Of a stretch of DNA of 12,222 bases, positions 1 through 6,807 are shown in pieces. The notes beneath the pieces are model-generated. The model did not search any database. It was not told the DNA's origin and saw only the letters and a program-made list of their open reading frames with translations. The stretch comes from Candidatus Heimdallarchaeota archaeon (GTDB lineage Archaea; Asgardarchaeota; Heimdallarchaeia; Heimdallarchaeales; Kariarchaeaceae), in assembly GCA_029882335.1 (NCBI GenBank), contig JAOUKW010000081.1, forward strand, positions 1-12,222, read 5' to 3'. Position 1 is the stretch's first letter. Each line of letters opens with the position of its first letter. Position numbers and translations under genes: made by a program.

Positions 1-154
1 AACAAATATATTGAGACATAAGATGAATAAAGTAATAACCCATCTCAGATAATCTGTTTTACTAAAATACATAACTATATTTTTTATAGTAAATATATAT
101 CTTATATGTTAGTTAATGGTTAAATTTCTTTATTTTCTTTTAATTCAATGAAAA

Positions 155-595
155 TTAGTCAGACCAGTCAATATCAATTTTGTTTTGTTTATCTTTTGGA
201 TTCATCATGATATTTGCAATTTGATTATACAGATCTATCCAAACCATCTCTAGCTCATCATTCCACATTTCTCCAATAAAATTTCTTAAAGTTTGAATTA
301 ATATATTTCCCACTATAGGGTAGTGTTTTTTCTTTACTCCGTAACCATTATGCTTAATTCCAAGTTTTCGAATCTGTGGAATCAGTACATTAAAATCATC
401 TAATCTTGATACTATGTAATTTAATAAATCAAGTAATTTTACTTTATGTTCGTCAAATTCTGTTTTGAATAATTTCTCAATACTCGGATGTTCCTTAAAT
501 AAATTGCTGTAAAAATATTCTCCCGCAATTTCATTATTTTTGTAGATAATTTTCCAAGTCTCTATGATCTGATCTTTAATTTTCATACTATACAT
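155..595 (-). CDS. Single-domain haem globin (bacterial haemoglobin / flavohaemoglobin-like)
   Basis: This is a soluble haem protein expected to bind O2 or NO; detoxification, storage or sensing are all possible. The 146-residue chain is one globin fold with no reductase domain. The segment at residues 26-43 matches helix B/C of Vitreoscilla-type globins, with Tyr29 at B10. His50 falls at the distal E7 position, where Vitreoscilla globin has Gln. His82 in the run 'LGIKHNGYGVKKKHYP' is the proximal F8 ligand, followed by the usual G-helix 'HYPIVG' (91-96). The start is uncertain. An archaeal-type ribosome binding site AGGTAATC (plus-strand 597-604) is 10 nt from Met4 but only 1 nt from Met1, so Met4 (first base 586) may be the real start, giving 143 residues. 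It lies 218 bp downstream of the hybrid histidine kinase on the same strand, which hints at a shared redox or oxygen theme but does not show it. The globin call is firm; the physiological role is inferred. Confidence 0.88.
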   Translation of the reverse strand: MYSMKIKDQIIETWKIIYKNNEIAGEYFYSNLFKEHPSIEKLFKTEFDEHKVKLLDLLNYIVSRLDDFNVLIPQIRKLGIKHNGYGVKKKHYPIVGNILIQTLRNFIGEMWNDELEMVWIDLYNQIANIMMNPKDKQNKIDIDWSD

Positions 596-596
596 T

Positions 597-604
597 GATT
601 ACCT
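597..604 (-). promoter_or_regulatory. Ribosome binding site of the globin gene
   Basis: On the minus strand this reads AGGTAATC, one mismatch from AGGTGATC, the complement of the archaeal 16S rRNA 3' end. It is 10 nt from the ATG of Met4 and 1 nt from that of Met1, so it favours Met4 as the start. A TATA-like stretch TTATTAAAGTTAAAAA lies further upstream (654-669), which would leave a leader of about 40 nt. Confidence 0.5.
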
Positions 605-742
605 ATCCACACTTACAACCGATTTCTAGAGTATCTATCTGATTCTTCATTACTTTTTAACTTTAATAACATAATCGATATGCTATATATTAAAAATTTA
701 AAAATTATAGTTTTTAATTAATAGTAAAATTAATTGAAATTT

Positions 743-795
743 AAGTTGCACCTATGTTTAGGTGAAATTTACTAATTTTATTTGATAAAATAAAA
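743..795. repeat. Two adjacent short inverted repeats between histidine kinase and globin (terminator-like or operator)
   Basis: The first repeat is CACCTA (749-754), TGTT loop, TAGGTG (759-764). It extends outward past one mismatch and one G-T pair, with AAGTT at 743-747 facing AATTT at 766-770. The second is TTTTATTT (776-783), four-base spacer, AAATAAAA (788-795). They begin 19 nt after the histidine kinase stop codon, so on the minus strand both would fold in the 3' end of that transcript. There is no long T-tract after them on the minus strand. Termination, mRNA end protection or a protein site for the globin promoter are all possible. Confidence 0.4.
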
Positions 796-813
796 AGAGT
801 TTCAGTTGATTGA

Positions 814-2322
814 CTAGATAGTAGTTATTAAATCTAATAGTTGTTCCGTTCTATATGGCTTTTTTAAGAAACCAAGTACATTAGGATGTGTTAAATCTAA
901 CTTTGAGTGAGAAAACATATGACCTGAAACAAAGATACATTGAATTGTGGATTTTATATTCAATAAATTAATGAATAAATCCCAACCATTCATTTCAGGC
1001 ATTTCTACATCTAATATCAACAAGTTAACTTCATGTTTTTGTGTATCAAAATAGCTGATTGCTAATTCAGGTTTAGAAATAACGGTTACTTTATATTTTT
1101 TCCTTTCTAACAATCTTTTCATAGCCAATAATTGATTGTCATCATCATCTACGGCTAAGATCTTAATAATTTGATTGTTAAAAATAGGTATATTATCTCC
1201 ATTTTCATCATTAACAGTAGCATCTGTAATTGGTAAATAAACAGAAAAAGAAGTACCTTCCTTCAATTTGCTTTCTACACTGATATCACCATTATGTGAT
1301 TTTATAGATCCGTAAGCAATCGATAATCCCAATCCCGTTCCAGATTTAATTGATTTATTAGTAAAAAATGGTTCAAATATTTTATCCAATTGTGTTGGTT
1401 CAATTCCAACTCCTGTATCTTCAATTGTAATTTTAATATATTTTCCAACCTGCAGATTTAGCTTATTTTCTATTAATTGGGTTTCATCAAATTCCACTTC
1501 TGAGACAAGAAAATTGATCGTACCTTCAATTTCTATTGAATCTTTTGCATTGATTAAGATATTTAAGATTGCATTATAGATCATTGAATAGTTTCCCTGA
1601 ATAAACATTCTGTTTACTTTATAACTTCTTTTTATCATAATGTTTTTTTCAAAAGTTCTTTTAACTAATTTTAATAAATTAGTATAAACCTTTGAAAAAT
1701 CAAATATCTCTTTTTCTAATGGTTTTGTTCTAGATAGTGCAAGCAATTGATCTACAAGTTCTTTTCCGCGAAAAACAGAATTCACCATCTCCTCTAATAT
1801 TTCCATTTGATGTCTATCATTAAATTCATTTTTTAAATAATCGACATTCAAATTGATCGTGGTTAGTATATTATTGAAATCATGAGCTACACCTCCTGCT
1901 AATCTACCAATAGCCTGCAGATTTCTTGCTTCAAATAGCCTAGTCAAAAATTCTATATCTGTTTGTTTATCATCAATTTTATCTTTAGTAAATACTGCTA
2001 AAAAATAATTATCATCATCAGTTCTCTTAATAATCATTTTAAATATTTTATTAGTATTATAATTTTGATCTGATTGATCGTAAATCGCCGTCATATCTAA
2101 CGCTTGACAATACTCTATTGCACTTTTAATCTTGTCAACTATATAAGTTTCGAATAATAGAAATATATTCGAATTGATTAAATTCACTTCTACTGGAAAA
2201 TTTGATATGTTAGATAAAATTTTATAATCTAATATTTCCCCATTTTGGTGTATTTTAAATAATAAATCTGGTAAAAACCCTGACATTTCTTTGATATTTA
2301 AGAAATCAAGGTATTTATCCAC
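814..2322 (-). CDS. Soluble hybrid histidine kinase (PAS-like, HisKA, HATPase, receiver)
   Basis: This 502-residue sensor kinase autophosphorylates on His and passes the phosphate to its own receiver. An N-terminal PAS-like sensor (about 13-120, opening 'LPDLLFKIHQNGEILDY') is followed by a HisKA dimerisation helix with phospho-acceptor His147 in 'GGVAHDFNN'. The HATPase domain has N-box Asn254/Asn258, G1 'EDTGVGI' (301-307), F-box 'FEPFF' (316-320) and G2 'GTGLGLS' (328-334). The C-terminal receiver (387-502) has an acidic cluster at 392-396, phospho-acceptor Asp438 in 'LLILDVEMPEMNG', Ser466 and Lys488 before Pro. There is no membrane segment or signal peptide, so it should be cytosolic. 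No DNA-binding output follows the receiver, so a downstream partner is needed. The start is GTG with no ribosome binding site; a TATA-like TTATAT sits 24-29 bp upstream. It is divergent from the VWA-kinase-phosphatase cluster. The signal it senses cannot be told from sequence. Confidence 0.93.
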   Translation of the reverse strand: MDKYLDFLNIKEMSGFLPDLLFKIHQNGEILDYKILSNISNFPVEVNLINSNIFLLFETYIVDKIKSAIEYCQALDMTAIYDQSDQNYNTNKIFKMIIKRTDDDNYFLAVFTKDKIDDKQTDIEFLTRLFEARNLQAIGRLAGGVAHDFNNILTTINLNVDYLKNEFNDRHQMEILEEMVNSVFRGKELVDQLLALSRTKPLEKEIFDFSKVYTNLLKLVKRTFEKNIMIKRSYKVNRMFIQGNYSMIYNAILNILINAKDSIEIEGTINFLVSEVEFDETQLIENKLNLQVGKYIKITIEDTGVGIEPTQLDKIFEPFFTNKSIKSGTGLGLSIAYGSIKSHNGDISVESKLKEGTSFSVYLPITDATVNDENGDNIPIFNNQIIKILAVDDDDNQLLAMKRLLERKKYKVTVISKPELAISYFDTQKHEVNLLILDVEMPEMNGWDLFINLLNIKSTIQCIFVSGHMFSHSKLDLTHPNVLGFLKKPYRTEQLLDLITTI

Positions 2323-2345
2323 TATTAAAATAACTAAAATATCAG

Positions 2346-2351
2346 ATATAA
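2346..2351 (-). promoter_or_regulatory. TATA-like element of the histidine kinase gene
   Basis: On the minus strand this is TTATAT at -29 to -24 from the GTG start at 2322. No ribosome binding site lies between, so a leaderless transcript is plausible. Such elements arise often by chance in AT-rich DNA. Confidence 0.4.
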
Positions 2352-2424
2352 CTGTTGGGATATTAACTCATGACTGGACATTATTTTTGTTTGTTTAATC
2401 TATAATCACATTGATAAAAACTCA

Positions 2425-2434
2425 AATCATGATT
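2425..2434. repeat. Perfect 10-bp palindrome in the divergent intergenic region
   Basis: AATCATGATT is its own reverse complement and lies between the two divergent starts (2322 and 2513). It is a possible half-way regulator site, but it is short and may be chance. Confidence 0.25.
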
Positions 2435-2471
2435 AAAACAAATAATTTAAGTCTGTATTGTAAAAATTCGA

Positions 2472-2499
2472 AAATTCAAATTCATTCCAATTTGAATTT
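2472..2499. promoter_or_regulatory. Perfect 11-bp inverted repeat, candidate operator of the VWA-kinase-phosphatase cluster
   Basis: The left arm AAATTCAAATT (2472-2482) and the right arm AATTTGAATTT (2489-2499) are exact reverse complements with a six-base spacer (CATTCC). The element ends 13 bp before the ATG of the VWA gene. If that transcript is leaderless, the repeat covers about -41 to -14, where TBP and TFB would bind, so a bound dimer would block initiation. As RNA it would be a weak AT-rich hairpin, so a DNA site is more likely. No separate good TATA box is visible here. Confidence 0.5.
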
Positions 2500-2512
2500 A
2501 CCCTATAATTGA

Positions 2513-3169
2513 ATGAGTAACTTTGAAGATGAAGAAAATATACTCGATTTGGATGATCTCGGATTATCTGATGATTTTATTACTATTACAGTGCAGGAAT
2601 TAATCTTGATTGTTTATGATGCATCTGGGTCTATGAAAGAACATGGTAGTTCAGGACAACCCAAGTATAAGGAAGCAGAAATTGCCACAAATGGATTCAT
2701 CAATCGTTTGCAATTATCTAGAGCTGCAAGCAGTTTCCATATAGCAGTCGCAATTTTCAATGATGACGTTACTGAAATATTACCACCAACTCCTGTTCTT
2801 GAATTACCTGCTGAAGACGCTGTATCACTTCCAAAACCAAGTGGTAACACAAATTTAGATGCTGGATTAGAATGGGCTGAAAATCTAGCAGAGAAATTCA
2901 TTAAAGATAGTGGAGATATAGATAGTGATGTTAAAAAAGCTGCAATTGTTGTGTTATCCGATGGGCGAGTAAACAGAGGTGAAGATCCATCTATTCGCGG
3001 TCAAAGATTGGCAAATTTACACACGGTAGGAGCTGGTGCATTTGGAAATGCTGCAGAAGAAGTATTAAAAGGAATAGTAACTGTACCTGATTTATTTAAA
3101 CGTGATCCATCTCCAGAGGATTTAAGAGCATTGCTTGAAAGATCGACATTAAGAGCAATGAGGAATTAA
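2513..3169 (+). CDS. Small VWA-domain protein, TerY type
   Basis: This 218-residue protein is essentially one von Willebrand factor A domain, a metal-dependent protein-binding module. The MIDAS site is complete: 'DASGS' gives Asp36, Ser38 and Ser40; Thr113 lies in 'GNTNLDAGL'; and Asp150 lies in 'VVLSDG'. The size, the 'DASGSM' motif and the 'GNTNLDAGL' loop fit the TerY family, whose members often accompany a kinase and a PP2C phosphatase. An acidic N-terminal tail (about 1-22) precedes the domain. No signal peptide or membrane segment is seen, so it should be cytosolic. It is first in the plus-strand cluster, 42 bp ahead of the kinase. The ATG has no upstream ribosome binding site; the stretch just before it holds a perfect inverted repeat. 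It is likely a scaffold presenting partners or substrates to the kinase and phosphatase. The domain is sure; the role is inferred from family and context. Confidence 0.9.
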   Translation: MSNFEDEENILDLDDLGLSDDFITITVQELILIVYDASGSMKEHGSSGQPKYKEAEIATNGFINRLQLSRAASSFHIAVAIFNDDVTEILPPTPVLELPAEDAVSLPKPSGNTNLDAGLEWAENLAEKFIKDSGDIDSDVKKAAIVVLSDGRVNRGEDPSIRGQRLANLHTVGAGAFGNAAEEVLKGIVTVPDLFKRDPSPEDLRALLERSTLRAMRN

Positions 3170-3183
3170 TAAAACAAAAGAGG

Positions 3184-3196
3184 TTATAATATTAAA
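3184..3196 (+). promoter_or_regulatory. TATA-like element in the gap before the kinase gene
   Basis: TTATAATATTAAA lies at -28 to -16 from the ATG at 3212, nearly the same sequence and distance as the element of the small Gly-rich gene at 7213-7224. It could drive an internal leaderless transcript. An AGAGGT (3179-3184) just upstream is too far (27 nt) to serve that ATG; it would suit an in-frame ATT at 3191 (6 nt away). Confidence 0.35.
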
Positions 3197-3211
3197 CTTA
3201 CACTTGCAAGA

Positions 3212-4126
3212 ATGGGTAAGGTAGATGCAACAATTATATCCACATTAGGACAAGGCGCACAAGGTACAGTGCATGAGGTTTTAATTGAACATAAAAAATA
3301 TGCATTGAAAATATATGATAAAACACAATCTCATTCTTATTCAGCTCAACGACGAAGCAGAAAAATAGGCGAAATTATATCCAATCCTCAAGTTGGTGCT
3401 TTAAAAAGAACATGGATGTTAGATAATGGTGAAGAGGATAATGGTAACCCTGTAATGTTACATCGGTTATTTAAGAATCCTGCCATCGAGGATTATTATA
3501 CTTCATATATTCCACCCAAGAGTCTAAGAGTTAGAGAAAAAATTGCTATTGGTTTAACTGCAGGTATAGTAGAAATTCATAGAAATAATATTGTTCATGC
3601 TGATCTAGCACCCATAAATGTACTATACACTCAAAATGGTGAAGTTGCTATTATTGATTTTGACGGTGCTGGATACTACCCACCTGATAAAACAATAAAT
3701 TCTCTTGAACCAATTGTCAAAGGACATGTGCAATTTCCTAATTGGGTAGTACCACCTGAAATTAAGAAAGATGTATCTGGATTCGGAACTGACATTTGGT
3801 GGTTGGCTTCAATTATTATGAAGGTTCTAACCGGTTATTCACCATTTTTTTTCTTGAAAATTGCGGATGATAAAAGCATGAGGGAATTATTGGAATTGAT
3901 ACCTGATACCAACTTTTCATGGCCTCCAAACTACGAGGATATAAGAAATCATTCCAAGATACAAACAACTTTAAGTAAATCAGTACTGGAACGGGTTAGA
4001 AAAGTGCTTAATACGACAATTGCAACTGCTACACTTGGGGAGGTATTTATTAATTATACAAACATTAATCACAGACCTAATTCAATAAAAATTTGGTCTA
4101 GCTTCAGATCGAGGTGTTTTAAGTAA
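3212..4126 (+). CDS. Ser/Thr-type protein kinase of the VWA-kinase-PP2C triad
   Basis: This 304-residue protein is a compact eukaryotic-like kinase with no extra domain. The ATP loop 'LGQGAQGTV' (12-20) has Gly13, Gly15 and Gly18, and Lys33 in 'YALKIY' is the ATP-binding lysine. The catalytic loop is 'VHADLAPINVL' (128-138), with catalytic Asp131 and Asn136; HRD is changed to HAD. The metal-binding DFG motif is 'DFD' at 149-151. An APE-like 'PPE' lies at 181-183 and the F-helix Asp194 is in 'FGTDIWWLAS'. All core residues are present, so it should be active. The HAD/DFD variation and small size are typical of kinases paired with TerY and PP2C proteins. There is no membrane helix, so it should act in the cytosol. 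The gene overlaps the phosphatase start by one base (TAATG), indicating translational coupling. The ATG start is chosen because 12 residues precede the glycine loop, enough for its first strand. Confidence 0.92.
   Translation: MGKVDATIISTLGQGAQGTVHEVLIEHKKYALKIYDKTQSHSYSAQRRSRKIGEIISNPQVGALKRTWMLDNGEEDNGNPVMLHRLFKNPAIEDYYTSYIPPKSLRVREKIAIGLTAGIVEIHRNNIVHADLAPINVLYTQNGEVAIIDFDGAGYYPPDKTINSLEPIVKGHVQFPNWVVPPEIKKDVSGFGTDIWWLASIIMKVLTGYSPFFFLKIADDKSMRELLELIPDTNFSWPPNYEDIRNHSKIQTTLSKSVLERVRKVLNTTIATATLGEVFINYTNINHRPNSIKIWSSFRSRCFK
4111..4116 (+). promoter_or_regulatory. Ribosome binding site of the phosphatase gene
   Basis: GAGGTG, an exact match to the archaeal Shine-Dalgarno core, lies inside the end of the kinase gene, 9 nt before the ATG at 4126. 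It fixes that start and fits coupled translation across the one-base overlap. Confidence 0.7.
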
Positions 4127-5463
4127 TGAATAAGATAGAAGAATTATTTGAAGAATTTTTAGATGAATTTGCAATAATGTTAAATTTTCTCGCTATTAGA
4201 TCTACTAAAAAAGGATTTGATATCGATTTAGTTGTTACTGCTGCAGATAATCTAGCTAGCAAATATCGTAGGAAAATGAAGACTATTGATACTACGAAAC
4301 CTACTAATTCGATCTTTCAATGGATAAGTGGTAGGTTTAGAAAATCAACAATCACCAATACAAATTCTGATTTGATAGATGATGATAGAGATTATAGTTT
4401 AAATGATAAAGTTACTCAAATGCAAGCTGAAATATTTTCCATTGAATATAATAAAGTAAATGAACCAACTCAACCTATCGATGAATCATCAATAGATTCT
4501 GTAAACAATACAATTGAAGAAAATGATCTGACAAACGAGGAAATTAATAAACCTAATTTGATACATAATCAAATTGAAGAAAAACACACTGTACCAAGTG
4601 CAAATCCAAAAGATTCTTTATTAATAACTGATAAATTATCCATGAATAACTCAAATAAAGATGCTTCTTTTGATGAAATTAATTTCATCGAAAAACAGGA
4701 AAAGGAAGTATTTGTTAACACTTCAAATGACGATGAATTTGATTATTCTGAATTGCCAGAAAATATGGAAATTGCATTGAGTATTGATCCAATTGATAAT
4801 AAGGATCAAGATAATACTGAATATTTTCTATTTAAATCAGGTGCGATTGGTATAATTCTTTGTGATGGTGTAGGTGGTGAAGGTGAAAAATCCGGAATTT
4901 TAGCCAAATCATTACCCTATCAATTATATCGTTATTTAGATCAAAATATGGATTGGTCGAATGATTCTATGAATTATTGGGATACGCAATTAAATGAAGC
5001 TATAAATAACTCAATATCAGAAATGAAGATAAATGGAGGCGCAACTACATTGATAATCGGAGTAGTTCCTAGAAACCAAAATAAATTATATTTTGGCTGG
5101 ATTGGTGATGGTAATGCGATTTATTTCAATTCTGAATTGACGGGATTTTCTAAATTAGTATTTCCTCAACAAGATAATGAGAAAAAACTAACTGCAGCTA
5201 TCACTGGACAAGGTCTAATGGGAAAACCAGTAACTCAAATCCTAAATTTGAATGAGGGTACTTTAGTATTCTCGTCTGATGGTTATAATTTAACCAATGG
5301 GTTAGTTTTGAATCACTTTTATTCTAAGGTTCTTAGAAAATCAAATTTAGAGGAATCGCTTTATGAATGGGTTCACTCAATTTGTTGTCAAGTAGAAAAA
5401 TTTCATCATCCCAAATCAGACGATCGTTCAATTATTATAATGAGGTGGTCTAATAGTATATGA
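4126..5463 (+). CDS. PP2C-type protein phosphatase with long N-terminal extension
   Basis: This 445-residue protein probably removes phosphates placed by the adjacent kinase. The metal-dependent phosphatase domain occupies about 213-445. It shows 'KDQDN' (226-230), the metal-binding 'CDGVGGEGEKSG' with Asp247, 'GGATTLIIG' (304-312), 'GWIGDGNAIYF' with Asp328, 'FSSDGYNL' with Asp385, and the terminal 'SDDRSIIIM' with Asp432/433. All expected metal ligands are present, so it should be active. Residues 1-75 look helical, with a hydrophobic stretch near 16-24 too short and broken for a clear membrane helix. Residues about 76-212 are Asn-, Glu- and Asp-rich with little hydrophobic content, so probably a disordered linker and a plausible phosphorylation target. 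The start is supported by GAGGTG 9 nt upstream and a one-base overlap with the kinase. The next gene starts 12 bp after its stop. Confidence 0.9.
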   Translation: MNKIEELFEEFLDEFAIMLNFLAIRSTKKGFDIDLVVTAADNLASKYRRKMKTIDTTKPTNSIFQWISGRFRKSTITNTNSDLIDDDRDYSLNDKVTQMQAEIFSIEYNKVNEPTQPIDESSIDSVNNTIEENDLTNEEINKPNLIHNQIEEKHTVPSANPKDSLLITDKLSMNNSNKDASFDEINFIEKQEKEVFVNTSNDDEFDYSELPENMEIALSIDPIDNKDQDNTEYFLFKSGAIGIILCDGVGGEGEKSGILAKSLPYQLYRYLDQNMDWSNDSMNYWDTQLNEAINNSISEMKINGGATTLIIGVVPRNQNKLYFGWIGDGNAIYFNSELTGFSKLVFPQQDNEKKLTAAITGQGLMGKPVTQILNLNEGTLVFSSDGYNLTNGLVLNHFYSKVLRKSNLEESLYEWVHSICCQVEKFHHPKSDDRSIIIMRWSNSI

Positions 5464-5464
5464 T

Positions 5465-5470
5465 AGGAGA
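5465..5470 (+). promoter_or_regulatory. Ribosome binding site supporting a TTG start
   Basis: AGGAGA sits 5 nt before the TTG at 5476 and 2 nt after the phosphatase stop. It supports TTG as the true start of the fourth cluster gene, since no in-frame ATG lies nearby. Confidence 0.65.
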
Positions 5471-5475
5471 TATCT

Positions 5476-6807
5476 TTGAGTTACATAGTAGTTCTTTGTA
5501 TTGGTAAATTAGTCCCATGTAAAGTTGAGCATGGTCGAACTACATGTACATCTTGTGGGCTAATTGACCCCAATCATGAAATATATGAATTCATGGGTAG
5601 TTATTGTGAGTATCATAAATCGATTCATTATCGTTGGATCAATAAAGATTGGTCTCAACAAAATACCAAACTATTCAGGAAGAGAAGAATTGAAGATCCA
5701 ATAATATCTCCTATTCCGACTGAAAACTCATTAGAACGTTTCTATCTTAGAGGTTATTTTTGGGTAATCAATTTGAGTACATGTAGTTCTCCTGATTTTA
5801 ACGAGGTTATGTGGACTGGTTATGAAGAATCAGAAAGCATTTTATTACGTTCTATGGATACTGGTTATAGATTAATAAATCAACATGGAGTTCATGCACC
5901 AATCCTCGCAAGTATTTTTGAATGGTTTTTACATAGGTATATTTGGGTGGAATTGAGGGAACTTGTAGCAATTTCTAATTTAACTCAGCAGTTAAAAAAC
6001 AGTATTATTAACGCAATAGATAATCCTACACCAACAAATGTATTTAAATTTTTATGGTCTTTTCATAACTACATACCAGGTTGGCATTCTTCTCGATCTT
6101 TAGGTAGACGCTCTCCTTCATTACTTCTTCAAGATGAAATCAGATGGACAACAAATCGTATCACCGATTTGGATGAATCTGAGTTAAAGAGGCTTAAAAA
6201 ATGTGGACCCGAGGAAGATCTATGGGGGTCTTGGAAAGAAATGTGGCCAACAGAGGTGGAATTGACCGGTAATTTGACAGAATTTGGTTCAGAATTAATT
6301 CGAATTGGTATTAAATATACTAATCAAATGGATATTGTGTTTGATAATGGATTGGTAAAAAATTCAAGAACATGGGATGAAGTAGCGATAAAATTAATAG
6401 AATGGCCATTAGAATTCGATATTGGTGGTATTTTAAACCATTCAAACTCCATTCGATCAAATAATGGTTTTATTTCAAATTTACAAAAGAAAATTAGTAT
6501 ATCGGTTCCAAAAATAATTGAATCTAAAAATAATAATTGGGAGGATTATCTGAAGGTACGGATGCCCTTGTCCTGGGAATTAATCGAGACCAATGAAAAT
6601 ATAATCACATTTACACTTAGTAGTGAACAAGTTAATGAAAATATGTTAAACAATACCTTAAGATCACTTGAACCTTGGATTAAGAATCAAGCAAATCACG
6701 ATGTATTACTAATAATCATAGGTGATATTAGTAATAATCATAGAACTCTATTAAATTCAATGACAAAACGTTTGATAGGGACATTAGTGAAAATAGAACT
6801 CAATTAA
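5476..6807 (+). CDS. Unrecognised Cys/His- and Trp-rich protein, fourth gene of the VWA-kinase-phosphatase cluster
   Basis: I do not recognise this 443-residue family. The first 60 residues carry a spaced metal-ligand set: Cys15, His19, Cys24, Cys27 (CxxC), His34, Cys44 and His47 (CxxH), consistent with a zinc finger or treble-clef fold. The middle (about 85-310) is rich in Trp and aromatic residues, with 'FEWFLHRYIWVEL' near 148-160, 'KFLWSFHNYIPGWH' near 191-204 and 'DLWGSWKEMWP' near 248-258. It looks alpha-helical. The C-terminal 80 residues alternate strands and helices, with a hydrophobic strand 'DVLLIIIGD' (409-417), suggesting a small alpha/beta domain. There is no signal peptide and no clear membrane helix. 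It begins with TTG, backed by AGGAGA 5 nt upstream, 12 bp after the phosphatase, so it is almost surely co-transcribed. By position it is a candidate effector, adaptor or substrate of the kinase/phosphatase pair. Its stop overlaps that of the convergent small gene. Confidence 0.82.
   Translation: MSYIVVLCIGKLVPCKVEHGRTTCTSCGLIDPNHEIYEFMGSYCEYHKSIHYRWINKDWSQQNTKLFRKRRIEDPIISPIPTENSLERFYLRGYFWVINLSTCSSPDFNEVMWTGYEESESILLRSMDTGYRLINQHGVHAPILASIFEWFLHRYIWVELRELVAISNLTQQLKNSIINAIDNPTPTNVFKFLWSFHNYIPGWHSSRSLGRRSPSLLLQDEIRWTTNRITDLDESELKRLKKCGPEEDLWGSWKEMWPTEVELTGNLTEFGSELIRIGIKYTNQMDIVFDNGLVKNSRTWDEVAIKLIEWPLEFDIGGILNHSNSIRSNNGFISNLQKKISISVPKIIESKNNNWEDYLKVRMPLSWELIETNENIITFTLSSEQVNENMLNNTLRSLEPWIKNQANHDVLLIIIGDISNNHRTLLNSMTKRLIGTLVKIELN

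Noticed and set aside
21..45. AGATG/CATCT inverted repeat downstream of the globin
   Set aside because: Only 5-bp arms with a 15-base spacer; expected by chance.
2614..2901. 95-residue open frame opposite the VWA gene
   Set aside because: It is a shadow of the VWA domain, whose motifs are clear on the plus strand; it has no promoter or ribosome binding site.
2513..6807. Phage defence island or mobile element
   Set aside because: No nuclease, helicase, transposase, integrase or flanking repeats were seen; the content is signalling and the neighbours are housekeeping genes.
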